Notes: a model not told the origin generated them from the letters alone. Shown: positions 37,602 to 48,564, numbered from the stretch's first letter. The stretch is DNA of 64,000 bases from Tamlana sp. 2_MG-2023 (GCF_030548465.1 NZ_JAUOSF010000001.1:372001-436000), one strand, 5' to 3'. Program-made: numbers and translations.

Positions 37602-39095
37602 TTAATTTGTGTATTTCGCAGCCTTTCCGTTGCTTGATGCATTTTTTATAAACTCACGAATGTCATCGTTTGCAGAGATTAAATCGTCTTTTCTAAGGTA
37701 CATCATATGTCCGCTACGGTAACCTTTGAATGTAAAACGGTCTTTCATTTTCCCGCTCGGATCGACTTGCCACGTGGTATATTTTGCGGCAAAATAAGTT
37801 GTCGCGCCATCATAATACCCGGATTGGACAAGCACTTTTAAATACGGGTTTTGTGCCATAGCTTCTCTTAGCCCTTCTCTTACATTATCGTTTCTTCTAT
37901 CCCATGGGTGTACATCTCCAAACATGTTATATTTTATGTCGGTTTTAAAATTTAAATGTTCTCTTATATAATAATTTATGGCCGGTGTAAAGGAGTGCGA
38001 CCATGAAGAGATTTCGGCATTATAATCTGGAGAGTTACCAGATTCTGTTTTGTCAATGCCTAAATATCTAGAATCTAAACGCCCGATTGTTTGCCCTGTT
38101 TTATCCCGAAGTAATGCTTTCCAGAAATAGCTGTTAGGTACTTCTAAATTATGTTGAATGATTTCTTTTTCAGATAAACCTGAGTAGTAGGCTACTTTTT
38201 TAGCGATTTGTTGTTTTTCAGTTTCCGAAATAGAACCACCTTTAGCCAGTGCCGGAATGAAGTTGTTTATGGCATAATTTTCAACTTCAGGAAGAATTTC
38301 TAATAAATCTTTTTGTTGCAGTTCAGCAGGTAATACTTTATGATACCAAGCGGCAGCAGTAAAATATGGCAAGTTTAATGAAGCGTAGATAGGCTGACCA
38401 GTGCTGTATAATTTATAATCGGCAGGAGAAACCATAATAACCCCATTAAGATACATCCATTGGTTAGATTGTAGTTCGTTAGCTAAACCCATAACTCGAG
38501 TGCCTCCGTAACTTTCACCAATAATATATTTAGGAGATTCCCAACGGCTTTTTCTAGAAACAAAGGTATTCATCCATTCTGCTAGATATTTAATATCAGC
38601 GTTAATACCAAAAAAGGTATCGCGCTCTGGAAGTTTACCATCTTTATCGGCAATCATTCTTGAATAGCCCGTGTTTACAGGATTTACGTAAACAATATCG
38701 GCCACATCTAAAATAGAGTTGGGGTTATCTTTTACGCCGTAAGGTTGTACTGGATAACCTTCATCATCGAGGTTTATAACTTTTGGGCCCGTATATGCAA
38801 TATGCATCCAAACGGAAGCAGAACCTGGTCCGCCATTAAATGAAAAAACTAAGGGGCGATTGGCTTTATCCTTAACGTTATTGCGTTCGTAATAGGTGTA
38901 GTAAAGTGTGGCAATGGGATCACCTTTTTTATTCCAAACAGGCTGCGTTCCTGTGGTAGCTTTATAGGATATGCTTTGACCTTTTATTGTGGTTGTATTC
39001 GTGGTTACAACCATGGTGTCAACAGGAATTTTTCGAGACTGAGAAAATGCAGAAAAGAAGAATAAGGCAAATAAAAAAAGTAGTGATCGCTTCAT
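37602..39095 (-). CDS. Serine carboxypeptidase, S10 family
   Basis: This exported peptidase of 497 residues has signal peptide MKRSLLFLFALFFFSAFSQ. The fold starts with RPLVFSFNGGPGSASVWMH (oxyanion region). The nucleophile is in IGESYGGTRVMG, the acid in LVQSGYYDGATTYFA and the His in YRSGHMMYL, so the triad is complete. S10 carboxypeptidases are common in Bacteroidota and typically trim C-terminal residues of peptides in the periplasm. It is convergent with the M61 peptidase. Confidence 0.92.
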   Translation of the reverse strand: MKRSLLFLFALFFFSAFSQSRKIPVDTMVVTTNTTTIKGQSISYKATTGTQPVWNKKGDPIATLYYTYYERNNVKDKANRPLVFSFNGGPGSASVWMHIAYTGPKVINLDDEGYPVQPYGVKDNPNSILDVADIVYVNPVNTGYSRMIADKDGKLPERDTFFGINADIKYLAEWMNTFVSRKSRWESPKYIIGESYGGTRVMGLANELQSNQWMYLNGVIMVSPADYKLYSTGQPIYASLNLPYFTAAAWYHKVLPAELQQKDLLEILPEVENYAINNFIPALAKGGSISETEKQQIAKKVAYYSGLSEKEIIQHNLEVPNSYFWKALLRDKTGQTIGRLDSRYLGIDKTESGNSPDYNAEISSWSHSFTPAINYYIREHLNFKTDIKYNMFGDVHPWDRRNDNVREGLREAMAQNPYLKVLVQSGYYDGATTYFAAKYTTWQVDPSGKMKDRFTFKGYRSGHMMYLRKDDLISANDDIREFIKNASSNGKAAKYTN

Positions 39096-39137
39096 AAGTA
39101 TTCAAGTTTTTAAACTCAAAGGTAATGAAAACGGATT

Positions 39138-39926
39138 TTAAAATCCTTCAAAAACACCTAGTCCAAAAAGGGCAAAGTCATATTTAACAGGGTCTTTGGA
39201 GTCTAATTCCCGCAAAGCGGTGTCTAATTCTAACAAAGCTTTGGCATCATTCTGCTTTCGGGTAAGTAAGCCTAATTTTCGAGCAACATTACCGGAATGT
39301 ACATCTAAAGGACATGATAATTCGGAGGGCGAAATGGTTTTCCAGATGCCAAAATCTACACCCGCTTGGTCGTTTCTCACCAGCCAGCGTAACATCATAT
39401 TCAATCTTTTAGCTGCCGAACCTTTTTTAGGATCTCCTACATGCTTTAATGTTCTAGAAGGGTGCTCAATAGAGAAGAAGGTTTTTTTAAACTCATGAAT
39501 AGCCAGTTGCATGTTGTTTTCCGTAAGGTGTTTTAGAAAAACGGCTTCCAGGCCACCGTGGTTTTGATAGATGTTCCTTAAAGATTTGATAAAGTAGGTT
39601 AAATCTTCAGAATTAAAGGTGCGATGCACAAAGCCATGAAAAGCATCTAAGTCATTTTCTTTATGGTTGATGATGAAATCGTAAGGTGAATTTCCAAGTA
39701 ATTCCATCATACGATCGGCATTCTTTATTATCATTTTACGGTTTCCCCATGCTATGGTTGCTGTTAAAAAGGATGAGATTTCGATGTCTTCTTTTAGGGA
39801 AAAACGATGCGGAATTTGAATTGGGTCACTTTCAATAAACTTGGGATTGTTGTACTCAATGACTTTAGCGTCTAAAAATTCTTTTAATTCCGTAGTGTTC
39901 AAGTGAAAAGGATTGTGATTCAACAT
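39138..39926 (-). CDS. TIGR02757-type conserved protein
   Basis: The 262-residue soluble protein has no signal peptide. It reads IQIPHRFSLKEDIEISSFLTATIAWGNRKMI near the N-terminus and LNMMLRWLVRNDQAGVDFGIW then SCPLDVHSGNVARKLGLLTRKQND in the middle. I recognise this as the family named TIGR02757, of unknown function. The helical layout with a C-terminal DVHSGNVAR segment is reminiscent of helix-hairpin-helix DNA glycosylases, but I see no certain catalytic residues. It is upstream of, and on the same strand as, the S10 peptidase. Confidence 0.82.
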   Translation of the reverse strand: MLNHNPFHLNTTELKEFLDAKVIEYNNPKFIESDPIQIPHRFSLKEDIEISSFLTATIAWGNRKMIIKNADRMMELLGNSPYDFIINHKENDLDAFHGFVHRTFNSEDLTYFIKSLRNIYQNHGGLEAVFLKHLTENNMQLAIHEFKKTFFSIEHPSRTLKHVGDPKKGSAAKRLNMMLRWLVRNDQAGVDFGIWKTISPSELSCPLDVHSGNVARKLGLLTRKQNDAKALLELDTALRELDSKDPVKYDFALFGLGVFEGF

Positions 39927-40011
39927 TAATTTATAAATTCAAAAGTACTGTTTATTATATGATTTAAGAAGTGTGCTGTGGTCAGTTCGTTTAAAAGTAA
40001 ATTGGTTTTTA

Positions 40012-40019
40012 TATCTTTG
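40012..40019 (+). promoter_or_regulatory. -7 promoter element of the lipoprotein gene
   Basis: TATCTTTG is a perfect TAnnTTTG match. It implies a leader of about 115 nt before the ATG at 40142, containing the two hairpins at 40044-40089. Confidence 0.5.
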
Positions 40020-40043
40020 AACGGTAAAAAATCGTCGATAAAC

Positions 40044-40089
40044 AGCTGTATTTTATTGGAAATACAGCTTTTTCGTTCATTGAATGAAC
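40044..40089 (+). promoter_or_regulatory. Two hairpins in the lipoprotein leader, the first terminator-like
   Basis: AGCTGTATTT, a 6-nt loop and AAATACAGCT (40044-40069) form a 10-bp perfect stem followed by TTTT. Directly after it, GTTCATT-G-AATGAAC (40075-40089) is a second perfect inverted repeat. No gene ends upstream on this strand, so this looks like an attenuator or a regulator site in the leader. Confidence 0.5.
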
Positions 40090-40141
40090 TAAATTTTAAT
40101 CAAAACACGTTATTTCCCTAGAAACTAAAACACAGAAACTT

Positions 40142-40954
40142 ATGAAAAAACTAATTGTACCCATTTTAGCATTACTTTTTATAGCCTGTGATCAGGAAGA
40201 TGTAGATGATGTGAAAAATGCTGCAAATCCAGATGATAGCATTGAGGCTGTTAGAGAATATGCTTTTGTGAATCAAATCTTTCAGGATATTGGAAATAAT
40301 ACCGGAGATGCCGTATTAACTTCTGAAAATTCGCAAACGTCTAAAATTTCTGGAGCTAAAAATTCACCAGATATTACTATTGAACCTTTTGATTTAATTT
40401 CTTTTCCAAAAACAATTACAGTCGATTTTGGCGAAGGACTTTTATGCGAGGACGGTATTACGCGTAAAGGAATCGTGACTATTGTATCTACAAACTGGTA
40501 TCGTCAAGAGGGTAGTGTACACACTTCTACATTTGAAAATTACTACCATGAAGATTATAAAGTTGAAGGAACGCATGTGGCTGAAAATTTAGGTGAAAAT
40601 GCAGATGGCTTTTTAGAATACGGTGTTACCATTAATGATGGAAAAATTACCACCGAAACTGGAGAAAGCATTCAGTATAACGAAGATTCTATGAGAACGT
40701 GGGTTTCAGGTTTCGATACCCCATTACATATCTGGGATGATGAATATTTACTAGATGGTAAGCAATCTGGCGAAAGTTCAAAAGGCGTTGATTATACCTT
40801 GACTGTCGATGAGTCACTTCACTTTGTATTATTGCCGCGCCAAGTTAAATCGGGGATTCTATCTCTTGATGTTGGTTTGTTTAAGGATATCAAATTAGAT
40901 TATGCCGATAAAACCATTACTGTTTTAGGAACGACTTACCCTTTTGTGGACTAA
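40142..40954 (+). CDS. Predicted lipoprotein of unknown function
   Basis: The 270 residues begin with a lipoprotein signal (MKKLIVPILALLFIAC, Cys16). An acidic linker follows, and the remainder is a beta-rich soluble domain with ITVDFGEGLLCEDGITRKGIVTIV. I recognise similar proteins as flavobacterial hypotheticals but know no function. It should be anchored in the outer or inner membrane facing the periplasm. It stands alone with its own promoter, an unusual hairpin-rich leader and a terminator. Confidence 0.75.
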   Translation: MKKLIVPILALLFIACDQEDVDDVKNAANPDDSIEAVREYAFVNQIFQDIGNNTGDAVLTSENSQTSKISGAKNSPDITIEPFDLISFPKTITVDFGEGLLCEDGITRKGIVTIVSTNWYRQEGSVHTSTFENYYHEDYKVEGTHVAENLGENADGFLEYGVTINDGKITTETGESIQYNEDSMRTWVSGFDTPLHIWDDEYLLDGKQSGESSKGVDYTLTVDESLHFVLLPRQVKSGILSLDVGLFKDIKLDYADKTITVLGTTYPFVD

Positions 40955-40969
40955 ATAAATTATAAGTAT

Positions 40970-41008
40970 AAGTTTGAATCGTGTCTAAGCGGTTCAAACT
41001 TTACTTTT
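40970..41008 (+). terminator. Terminator of the lipoprotein gene
   Basis: AAGTTTGAA (40970-40978) and TTCAAACTT (40993-41001) form a 9-bp perfect stem with a 14-nt loop, followed by TACTTTT. Confidence 0.65.
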
Positions 41009-41030
41009 AATAGGGTTCATTTTTTAATGT

Positions 41031-41038
41031 TAACTTTG
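41031..41038 (+). promoter_or_regulatory. -7 promoter element of the MFS transporter gene
   Basis: TAACTTTG is a perfect TAnnTTTG match, 38 bp before the TTG start codon at 41077. Confidence 0.5.
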
Positions 41039-41076
41039 ATGTTTAACCACGACAAAACATTCCCAAAACCATTAAT

Positions 41077-42249
41077 TTGAACCACTCCAAAGTAATTCTA
41101 CCCACCATTGTTTTTTCTCAATTTTGCTGTACCTCTTTGTGGTTTGCAGGAAATGGGGTTATTACTGATTTAATTTCTACCTTTAATTTAGAACCGTCTG
41201 CCTTAGGGCTTTTAACTTCAGCAGTGCAGTTTGGGTTTATCATTGGTACTTTTCTATTTGCTTTTTTTACGATTACCGATAGGTTTTCACCTTCAAAAGT
41301 TTTTTTTGTGAGTGCGCTTTTAGGAGCATTTTTCAATGGTTTGGTTGTTCTTAAAGGACATAGTATTCATACTTTGGTGGTGCTGAGGTTCTTAACGGGG
41401 TTCTTCTTGGCAGGCATTTACCCTGTAGGCATGAAAATAGCAGCCGATTATTATCAAAAAGGCTTAGGGAAATCTCTTGGCTTTTTAGTTGGTGCGCTTG
41501 TTATAGGTACTGCCTTTCCGCACTTATTAAAAGGGTTTAGTCATTTTATAGCTTGGCAAAATATAGTTTATATTACTTCAGCTTTAGCTTTATTAGGAGG
41601 TGTTTTAATTTTAGTTTTTGTTCCCGACGGCCCTTTTAGAAAATCCGCGAAAGCGATCGATTTATCGGTATTGTTTAAAATATTTAGAAATGGTGATTTT
41701 CGTTCAGCGGCTTTTGGATACTTCGGGCATATGTGGGAACTTTATGCGTTTTGGGCATTCGTACCCTTGCTTTTAACAACTTATGTTAAGACACATCCCA
41801 ACGCAGGTTTTAATATTTCGGTGTTAAGTTTCTGTATTATCGCTCTAGGCGGAATAGCTTGCGTGATATCAGGCTATTTATCTGAGAAGTTTCAAACGAA
41901 GCGTGTTGCTTTAGTAGCCTTAATTTTATCAGGAATTTGTTGTTTGGTGTCACCGTTGTTTTTCCAGATCACTTCCGAAGTAATTTTTATTGCGATTATC
42001 GCGTTTTGGGGTATGGTGGTTATAGCAGATTCGCCGTTGTTTTCTACATTAATAGCGCAAACGGTGAACCCTGAGTTTAAAGGAACTGCCTTAACTATAG
42101 TAAATTGTATAGGTTACTGTATAACTATTGTAAGTATTATGCTTTTAAATAATTTAAGTAGTTATGTTTCAATGGAATATATTTTTGTGATACTTGCTAT
42201 CGGGCCTCTTTTAGGAGTTGCTGCATTACTCAAAAAGCGAGAGGTTTAA
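41077..42249 (+). CDS. MFS transporter
   Basis: The 390-residue major facilitator superfamily permease has about twelve hydrophobic segments. The first starts [22 protein letters not shown], and [23 protein letters not shown] in TM4-5 is typical of the sugar-phosphate/organic-anion branch. The substrate is unknown. No ATG fits the start: the ATG at 41039 is in another frame and stops after 13 codons. I therefore use the TTG at 41077, which gives a complete first helix. It converges with the ABC ATPase gene, and the two stop codons overlap by 4 bp. Confidence 0.88.
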   Translation: MNHSKVILPTIVFSQFCCTSLWFAGNGVITDLISTFNLEPSALGLLTSAVQFGFIIGTFLFAFFTITDRFSPSKVFFVSALLGAFFNGLVVLKGHSIHTLVVLRFLTGFFLAGIYPVGMKIAADYYQKGLGKSLGFLVGALVIGTAFPHLLKGFSHFIAWQNIVYITSALALLGGVLILVFVPDGPFRKSAKAIDLSVLFKIFRNGDFRSAAFGYFGHMWELYAFWAFVPLLLTTYVKTHPNAGFNISVLSFCIIALGGIACVISGYLSEKFQTKRVALVALILSGICCLVSPLFFQITSEVIFIAIIAFWGMVVIADSPLFSTLIAQTVNPEFKGTALTIVNCIGYCITIVSIMLLNNLSSYVSMEYIFVILAIGPLLGVAALLKKREV

Positions 42250-42908
42250 CTCGTTATATTTCCATCAACCATGGTTAATTTTCTATCGGCCATATTGGCT
42301 AAATCTTCATTGTGCGTTACTATTACGAATGTTTGTCCGAATTCATCACGAAGTTTGAAGAATAAATTATGAAGGTTTTCAGCAGATTCGCTATCTAAAT
42401 TTCCTGAAGGTTCATCGGCGAAAATTAAATCTGGGCTATTAATCAGGGCTCTAGCTACGGCAACACGTTGTTGTTCTCCTCCCGAAAGTTCGTTAGGCTT
42501 GTGGTCGTACCGGTGTGATAGTCCTAAGAAATCTAGGAGTTCTTTTCCTCGTTTTTCAGCATCAGCTTTATTGGTGCCTTTTATAAATGCAGGCAAACAT
42601 ACATTTTCAAGAGCTGTAAATTCTGGTAGTAATTGATGAAACTGAAAAATAAAACCGATATGCTCGTTTCTAAACTTAGCAAGGGCTTTATCTTTTAAAT
42701 CATTAATTTTAGTTTTATTGATGCGTAATTCAAATGGTTTTCGCGAAGAAGCACGATCTAAAGTTCCTAAAATTTGCAATAAAGTGGTCTTTCCTGCACC
42801 AGAAGCACCAACTATAGAAACAACTTCTCCTTTTTTGATATGAATATCTACGCCTTTTAAAACTTGTAAATCGTCGTAAAATTTATGAATGTTTTTTGCT
42901 TGAATCAT
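42246..42908 (-). CDS. LolD-type ABC transporter ATP-binding protein
   Basis: The 220-residue ATPase of the LolD/MacB group has Walker [13 protein letters not shown]-loop [18 protein letters not shown], signature [15 protein letters not shown] and Walker [13 protein letters not shown]. Members power lipoprotein release or mechanotransmission. No permease gene is adjacent, so its partner is encoded elsewhere; LolD function is likely but not certain. It is convergent with the MFS gene. Confidence 0.9.
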   Translation of the reverse strand: MIQAKNIHKFYDDLQVLKGVDIHIKKGEVVSIVGASGAGKTTLLQILGTLDRASSRKPFELRINKTKINDLKDKALAKFRNEHIGFIFQFHQLLPEFTALENVCLPAFIKGTNKADAEKRGKELLDFLGLSHRYDHKPNELSGGEQQRVAVARALINSPDLIFADEPSGNLDSESAENLHNLFFKLRDEFGQTFVIVTHNEDLANMADRKLTMVDGNITS

Positions 42909-43095
42909 CTATAGAAAATAATAGGGGTGAATTTACTACTTTAAAGCGTTATGGACAATTAAGTTTACTTTTTTTGTGTTATCTGTTTTAAGAGGTATAT
43001 ATTTAGGGGAGTTAAAGTTGGAAGTTAAAAGTTAAAAATTAAAAGTGAAAAGTTAATAATTAATTTATTTAGTTTGAAAATAAAGCCTCAACTTT

Positions 43096-43144
43096 CATTA
43101 ACCATTAACCATTAACCATTAACCATTAACCATTAACCATTAAC
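43096..43144. repeat. Seven perfect copies of the heptamer CATTAAC
   Basis: CATTAAC repeats seven times without mismatch, ending 5 bp before the ATG of the small ORF at 43150. Upstream, 43015-43070 is a looser AGTTAAAA-like repeat. Copy number may vary between isolates by slippage. Confidence 0.9.
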
Positions 43145-43149
43145 CATTT

Positions 43150-43323
43150 ATGGAATTTTTCTCACCCATTTTTAACGGAATAATTGTCTTAAGAAAAGAC
43201 ACAAATAAACCCGTGAAAATTTTAGTGACAAGCATTGTTGTACTTTCTACTCTTTGCCTTATTGGATATTTTCTAGGAAAATCCATGTTTTATATATCCA
43301 ACCAAATAATAAATAATAATTAA
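43150..43323 (+). CDS. Possible small membrane protein
   Basis: The 57-codon ORF encodes an N-terminal EFFSPIFNGIIVLRKDTNKP, a hydrophobic segment (about 23-45, ILVTSIVVLSTLCLIGYFLG) and a short polar tail. It starts right after the CATTAAC array and ends 21 bp before folE. The composition fits a single-pass membrane protein and not a random ORF, but I recognise no family and cannot exclude chance. The rest of the 42909-43344 gap is AT-rich with simple repeats. Confidence 0.5.
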   Translation: MEFFSPIFNGIIVLRKDTNKPVKILVTSIVVLSTLCLIGYFLGKSMFYISNQIINNN

Positions 43324-43344
43324 TCAATAGTCAATATTTAATAT

Positions 43345-43932
43345 ATGGCCTACAAAAGTTTTGAAGAATATAATGATGAGGTTACCGATGGTGTTACCAA
43401 CCGCTACAAGCATATTATCGAAGATTTAGGAGAAGATACCCAGCGTGAAGGCTTACTAAAAACACCCGAACGCGCAGCCAAGGCAATGCAATTTTTAACC
43501 CAGGGTTACGATCAAGATCCCGTTGAAATTTTAAAAGGAGCCATGTTCAAAGAGTCTTATAATGAAATGGTTATTGTAAAGGATATTGAATTGTATTCTT
43601 TATGTGAACATCACATTCTACCTTTTTTCGGAAAGGCACATATTGCTTATATTCCCGACGGACAAATAGTAGGTTTAAGTAAGTTGCCTAGAATTGTAGA
43701 TGTTTTTGCAAGACGTTTACAGGTTCAAGAGCGGTTAACAAAACAGATTTTAGATTGTATTAACGACACACTAAAACCGCAAGGTGTTGCTGTGGTTATA
43801 GAAGCTTCTCACATGTGTATGATGATGCGTGGGGTGCAGAAACAAAATTCTTTAACAACCACATCAGGCTTTAGAGGTCAGTTTGAAAAAATTGAAACTC
43901 GAAATGAATTCTTAAAACTGATAGGAAAATAA
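43345..43932 (+). CDS. folE: GTP cyclohydrolase I
   Basis: FolE converts GTP to dihydroneopterin triphosphate, the first step of tetrahydrofolate synthesis. The 195-residue type I (zinc) enzyme carries the zinc ligands in [15 protein letters not shown] and in [10 protein letters not shown], with [23 protein letters not shown] between them and TTSGFRG near the end. The enzyme acts as a decamer in the cytosol. A short TCAATAG-type repeat precedes it. Other folate genes are not in the window. Confidence 0.97.
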   Translation: MAYKSFEEYNDEVTDGVTNRYKHIIEDLGEDTQREGLLKTPERAAKAMQFLTQGYDQDPVEILKGAMFKESYNEMVIVKDIELYSLCEHHILPFFGKAHIAYIPDGQIVGLSKLPRIVDVFARRLQVQERLTKQILDCINDTLKPQGVAVVIEASHMCMMMRGVQKQNSLTTTSGFRGQFEKIETRNEFLKLIGK

Positions 43933-43978
43933 ATTTGGCGTGTTTCTTGTTTAAAGCATATAAAATAAAAGTTGCTAA

Positions 43979-44248
43979 ATGAATAAAAATAAAAAACTCA
44001 TTCTTAGTATTGTGTTTGATGCGATAGGTTGTCTCTCTTATTTTTTTCCTGGGGTAGGTGAGTTGTCTGATATTATTTGGGCACCAGTTTCGGGTTGGCT
44101 TATGACTAAAATGTACAAAGGAAAAGCCGGTCGTGTTGCAGGCGTTGTTTCATTCGTTGAAGAGGCTATGCCTGGATTAGATATTATTCCAACTTTTACA
44201 ATCATGTGGTTTTATACCTATGTGATTAAAAAAGATAAAACCGCGTAA
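43979..44248 (+). CDS. Small conserved membrane protein of unknown function
   Basis: The 89-residue protein has two to three hydrophobic segments: ILSIVFDAIGCLSYFFPGVG, VAGVVSFVEEAMPG and IIPTFTIMWFYTYVI. It reads like a small flavobacterial membrane hypothetical. It lies 46 bp after folE and may share its transcript. No catalytic motif is visible. It converges closely with the PH-domain gene (1-bp gap). Confidence 0.75.
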   Translation: MNKNKKLILSIVFDAIGCLSYFFPGVGELSDIIWAPVSGWLMTKMYKGKAGRVAGVVSFVEEAMPGLDIIPTFTIMWFYTYVIKKDKTA

Positions 44249-44249
44249 A

Positions 44250-44627
44250 TTACATCACTTTAGAAGCTAAATGTTTCTGAACTTCGTAAACATCTACACT
44301 TTTATTAAATTTCTTGCTTATTGAAGGTTCATTTTCGCTAGAAATCCAAATTTTTAATTCGGCATCCAAATCAAAAGTGCCTGCGGTTTCAAGAGAAAAT
44401 CTTGAAATATTTTTATATGGTAGCGATTTGTATTCCACTTTGCTGCCAGTAATACCTTGAACATCAATTATGATTAGACGTTTCGTGGTAAACATAAAGG
44501 TGTCACGTAAAAGTTTAAAACCTAATTCAATGTCTTCATTTTCAATAAGAAGTCTTCCGTATTTTTCATTCAGTTTTTCAGAAGAAACTTCACTTGCATT
44601 TCCTATTAGTTTATTTAGTAAACCCAT
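44250..44627 (-). CDS. Bacterial PH-domain protein (DUF1696/bPH_1)
   Basis: The 125-residue soluble protein resembles the single-domain bacterial pleckstrin-homology family. It starts GLLNKLIGNASEVSSEKLNEKYG, then DTFMFTTKRLIIIDVQGITG, YKSLPYKNISRFSLETAGTFDLDAELKIWIS, and ends in a helix. In this family the domain forms oligomeric rings of unknown role. It stands alone and its end faces the preceding gene. Confidence 0.85.
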   Translation of the reverse strand: MGLLNKLIGNASEVSSEKLNEKYGRLLIENEDIELGFKLLRDTFMFTTKRLIIIDVQGITGSKVEYKSLPYKNISRFSLETAGTFDLDAELKIWISSENEPSISKKFNKSVDVYEVQKHLASKVM

Positions 44628-44820
44628 GTTATTTTATTTTAAAAAGTGGGTGATTTAAGTTAAATCTATGCTTAAATAGCGCCCTTTTTGTATGTTGTTT
44701 TAATAATAACACTAAAATAGCTGAAAAATTTTCAATTGAAGGAATTTGCGAGAGTTATCATTTAAAATGGCGGATAAAATATTGTTTACAAATACCGCTC
44801 AAATAACTATTAAAATTTCG

Positions 44821-44828
44821 TAAATTTG
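44821..44828 (+). promoter_or_regulatory. -7 promoter element of pyrG
   Basis: TAAATTTG is a perfect TAnnTTTG match, 20 bp before the pyrG ATG. Confidence 0.5.
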
Positions 44829-44839
44829 CCTGCGTTTAA

Positions 44840-46489
<1,650 letters not shown>

Positions 46490-46589
46490 AATTGGATAGT
46501 TTATTGATTAACCAATAGAGATTATAACAAATACTTTGTCATTTTAAAAACAGATAAACCCTCATTTATCCAACTTAAAAACGATTAAA

Positions 46590-46625
46590 ATGGCACCAAT
46601 TAAAATATGGAAGAAAAAAAATTAG
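46590..46625 (+). other. Eleven-codon upstream ORF overlapping the yidC start
   Basis: ATG at 46590 opens a reading frame MAPIKIWKKKN that ends at 46625, 18 bp past the yidC ATG and in another frame. It could couple or reduce yidC initiation, but it may be incidental. Confidence 0.2.
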
Positions 46626-48499
46626 ATCTTAATTCGATAATAGGTTTTGTGCTTATTTTCGGTATTCTAGGTTACATGTTATGGCAAAATCAGCCAACAC
46701 CAGAAGAAATTGAAGCGCAAAAGAAAGCTAAAGAAGAGCATGTTGCAGCCGAACAAAAAGCAAAAGTAGATCAAGAAACAGCCGTAACAACAGCTTCAGA
46801 TTATGCTACAGGTTCTGGTGTAGATTCACTACAACAAATTGAATTAAAAAATAAATTAGGTGCTTTTGCTTATTCAGCAATACAATCTAAAGGTGAAGAA
46901 ACCACTGTTGAAAGTGATTTATTTGAACTAAAATTCAGCAGTAAAGGTGGTTATCTTTCAGAAGTACGTTTAAAGCAGTTTGTAGATTACGATTCGCTTC
47001 CTATTTATTTAATTCAGGATAAAAATTCATCTTTCAATATTAATTTCGGAACGACTGATAGTCGCATCTTAAATACAAAAGATTTACCGTTTATTCCTGA
47101 AGTGACTAAAAATGGTGATGTGACTGTGGTTTCTATGAAGCTTAAAGTTTCAGAAAGCAAGTTTTTAGAGTACCGTTACGAGATTAAAGAAGGCGATTAC
47201 ATGATTGATTTCGCTGTGCGTTCTCAAGGATTAAGCAATGTTATCAATAGTTCGTCTGAAATTAATCTGGATTGGAAAATTAAAGGGTTCCGTCACGCTA
47301 AGAGTATCACCTATGAAAACAGGTATACCGATGTGCATTACGAATATGAAGATGGAAAAGATAATTATACTGGCGCTAGAGATGCAGACAAGGATATTGA
47401 AGATGTCACTTGGATTGGTTTTAAACAACATTTCTTTTCTTCAGTTTTATTAACTGATAAAGCGTTTAAAACAGCTAATATAAAAACTGAAAACCTTGTT
47501 GATGATGAAGATATCGATACGGTTTACACAAAAGATTTTGCAGCTAAAATGCCTTTAGTTTTACAAGGTGGTGAAATTAACGAAACAATGGATTGGTATT
47601 TCGGTCCTAATGATTTTAAGGTTTTAAATGCTTATGATAGAAATCTTGATGAATTAGTACCTTTTGGATGGGGGATTTTCGGCTGGATTAACCGCTATAT
47701 TTTCATGCCATTGTTTGGTTTCCTTGGAGGGTTTATGCCTTACGGTATCGCTATTGTGGTAATGACTATTTTGGTTAAAATATTATTGTCTTTCGTGCAA
47801 TACAAACAATTCTTATCACAGGCTAAAATGAAGATTTTAAAACCTGAATTGGATGAGATTCGTGAAAAGCACAAGAACAATAAAATGAAAGCGCAACAGG
47901 AAACTATGGCATTGCAAACTAAAGCAGGAGCTAGTCCAATGGCAGGATGTTTACCAGCTTTAGTGCAATTACCGGTTTTCTATGCTTTATTTCAGTTTTT
48001 CCCTTCAGCATTTGATTTAAGACAAAAACCGTTTCTTTGGGTAGACGATTTATCATCTTATGATGTTATTGCAGAATTACCGTTTACGATTCCTTTTTAT
48101 GGAAGTCACGTGAGTTTGTTTCCAATTTTAGCTTCTATTGCCATTTTCTTCTACATGCGTTTAACGACTGGACAGAATATGCAATCGCAACCACAGCAAG
48201 AAGGTATGCCAGATATGGCTAAAATGATGAAGTATATGATGTATTTCTCACCAATTATGATGTTGTTTTTCTTTAACAACTACGCATCTGGTTTGAGTTT
48301 ATACTATTTCATTTCAAACTTAATTAGTATTGGAATTATCTTAGTCATTAAGAACTTTATTCTTGATGAAGATAAAATTCATGCTCAAATTCAAGAGAAT
48401 AAGAAAAAGCCTAAGAAGCAAAACCGTTTCCAAAAGAAAATGGCAGATATGATGGAGCAGGCTGAAGCCCAACAAAAAGCTCAGAAAAAAGGTAAATAA
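46607..48499 (+). CDS. yidC: Membrane protein insertase YidC
   Basis: YidC inserts membrane proteins on its own or with SecYEG. The 630 residues have an N-terminal membrane anchor (about 9-25), a large periplasmic beta domain (about 95-365), and the conserved insertase core (about 375-605) with FMPLFGFLGGFMPYGIAIVVMTI, the coiled cytoplasmic loop and MAGCLPALVQLPVFYALFQFF. The tail is Lys-rich (KKKPKKQNRFQKK). An in-frame start other than 46607 is not needed. It is followed by a terminator and a long palindrome. Confidence 0.97.
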   Translation: MEEKKLDLNSIIGFVLIFGILGYMLWQNQPTPEEIEAQKKAKEEHVAAEQKAKVDQETAVTTASDYATGSGVDSLQQIELKNKLGAFAYSAIQSKGEETTVESDLFELKFSSKGGYLSEVRLKQFVDYDSLPIYLIQDKNSSFNINFGTTDSRILNTKDLPFIPEVTKNGDVTVVSMKLKVSESKFLEYRYEIKEGDYMIDFAVRSQGLSNVINSSSEINLDWKIKGFRHAKSITYENRYTDVHYEYEDGKDNYTGARDADKDIEDVTWIGFKQHFFSSVLLTDKAFKTANIKTENLVDDEDIDTVYTKDFAAKMPLVLQGGEINETMDWYFGPNDFKVLNAYDRNLDELVPFGWGIFGWINRYIFMPLFGFLGGFMPYGIAIVVMTILVKILLSFVQYKQFLSQAKMKILKPELDEIREKHKNNKMKAQQETMALQTKAGASPMAGCLPALVQLPVFYALFQFFPSAFDLRQKPFLWVDDLSSYDVIAELPFTIPFYGSHVSLFPILASIAIFFYMRLTTGQNMQSQPQQEGMPDMAKMMKYMMYFSPIMMLFFFNNYASGLSLYYFISNLISIGIILVIKNFILDEDKIHAQIQENKKKPKKQNRFQKKMADMMEQAEAQQKAQKKGK

Positions 48500-48518
48500 T
48501 ACCATTTGATATATTTTA

Positions 48519-48552
48519 AAAGCTGCTGAAATTTATTTTGGCAGCTTTTTTG
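48519..48552 (+). terminator. Intrinsic terminator of yidC
   Basis: AAAGCTGC (48519-48526) and GCAGCTTT (48541-48548) form an 8-bp stem followed by more T residues. Confidence 0.75.
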
Positions 48553-48564
48553 TTATAAAAATGT

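Noticed and set aside
43096-43144. CRISPR-like repetition
   Set aside because: Seven-base units without spacers and no cas genes; it is a simple tandem repeat. The same applies to 63701-63791.
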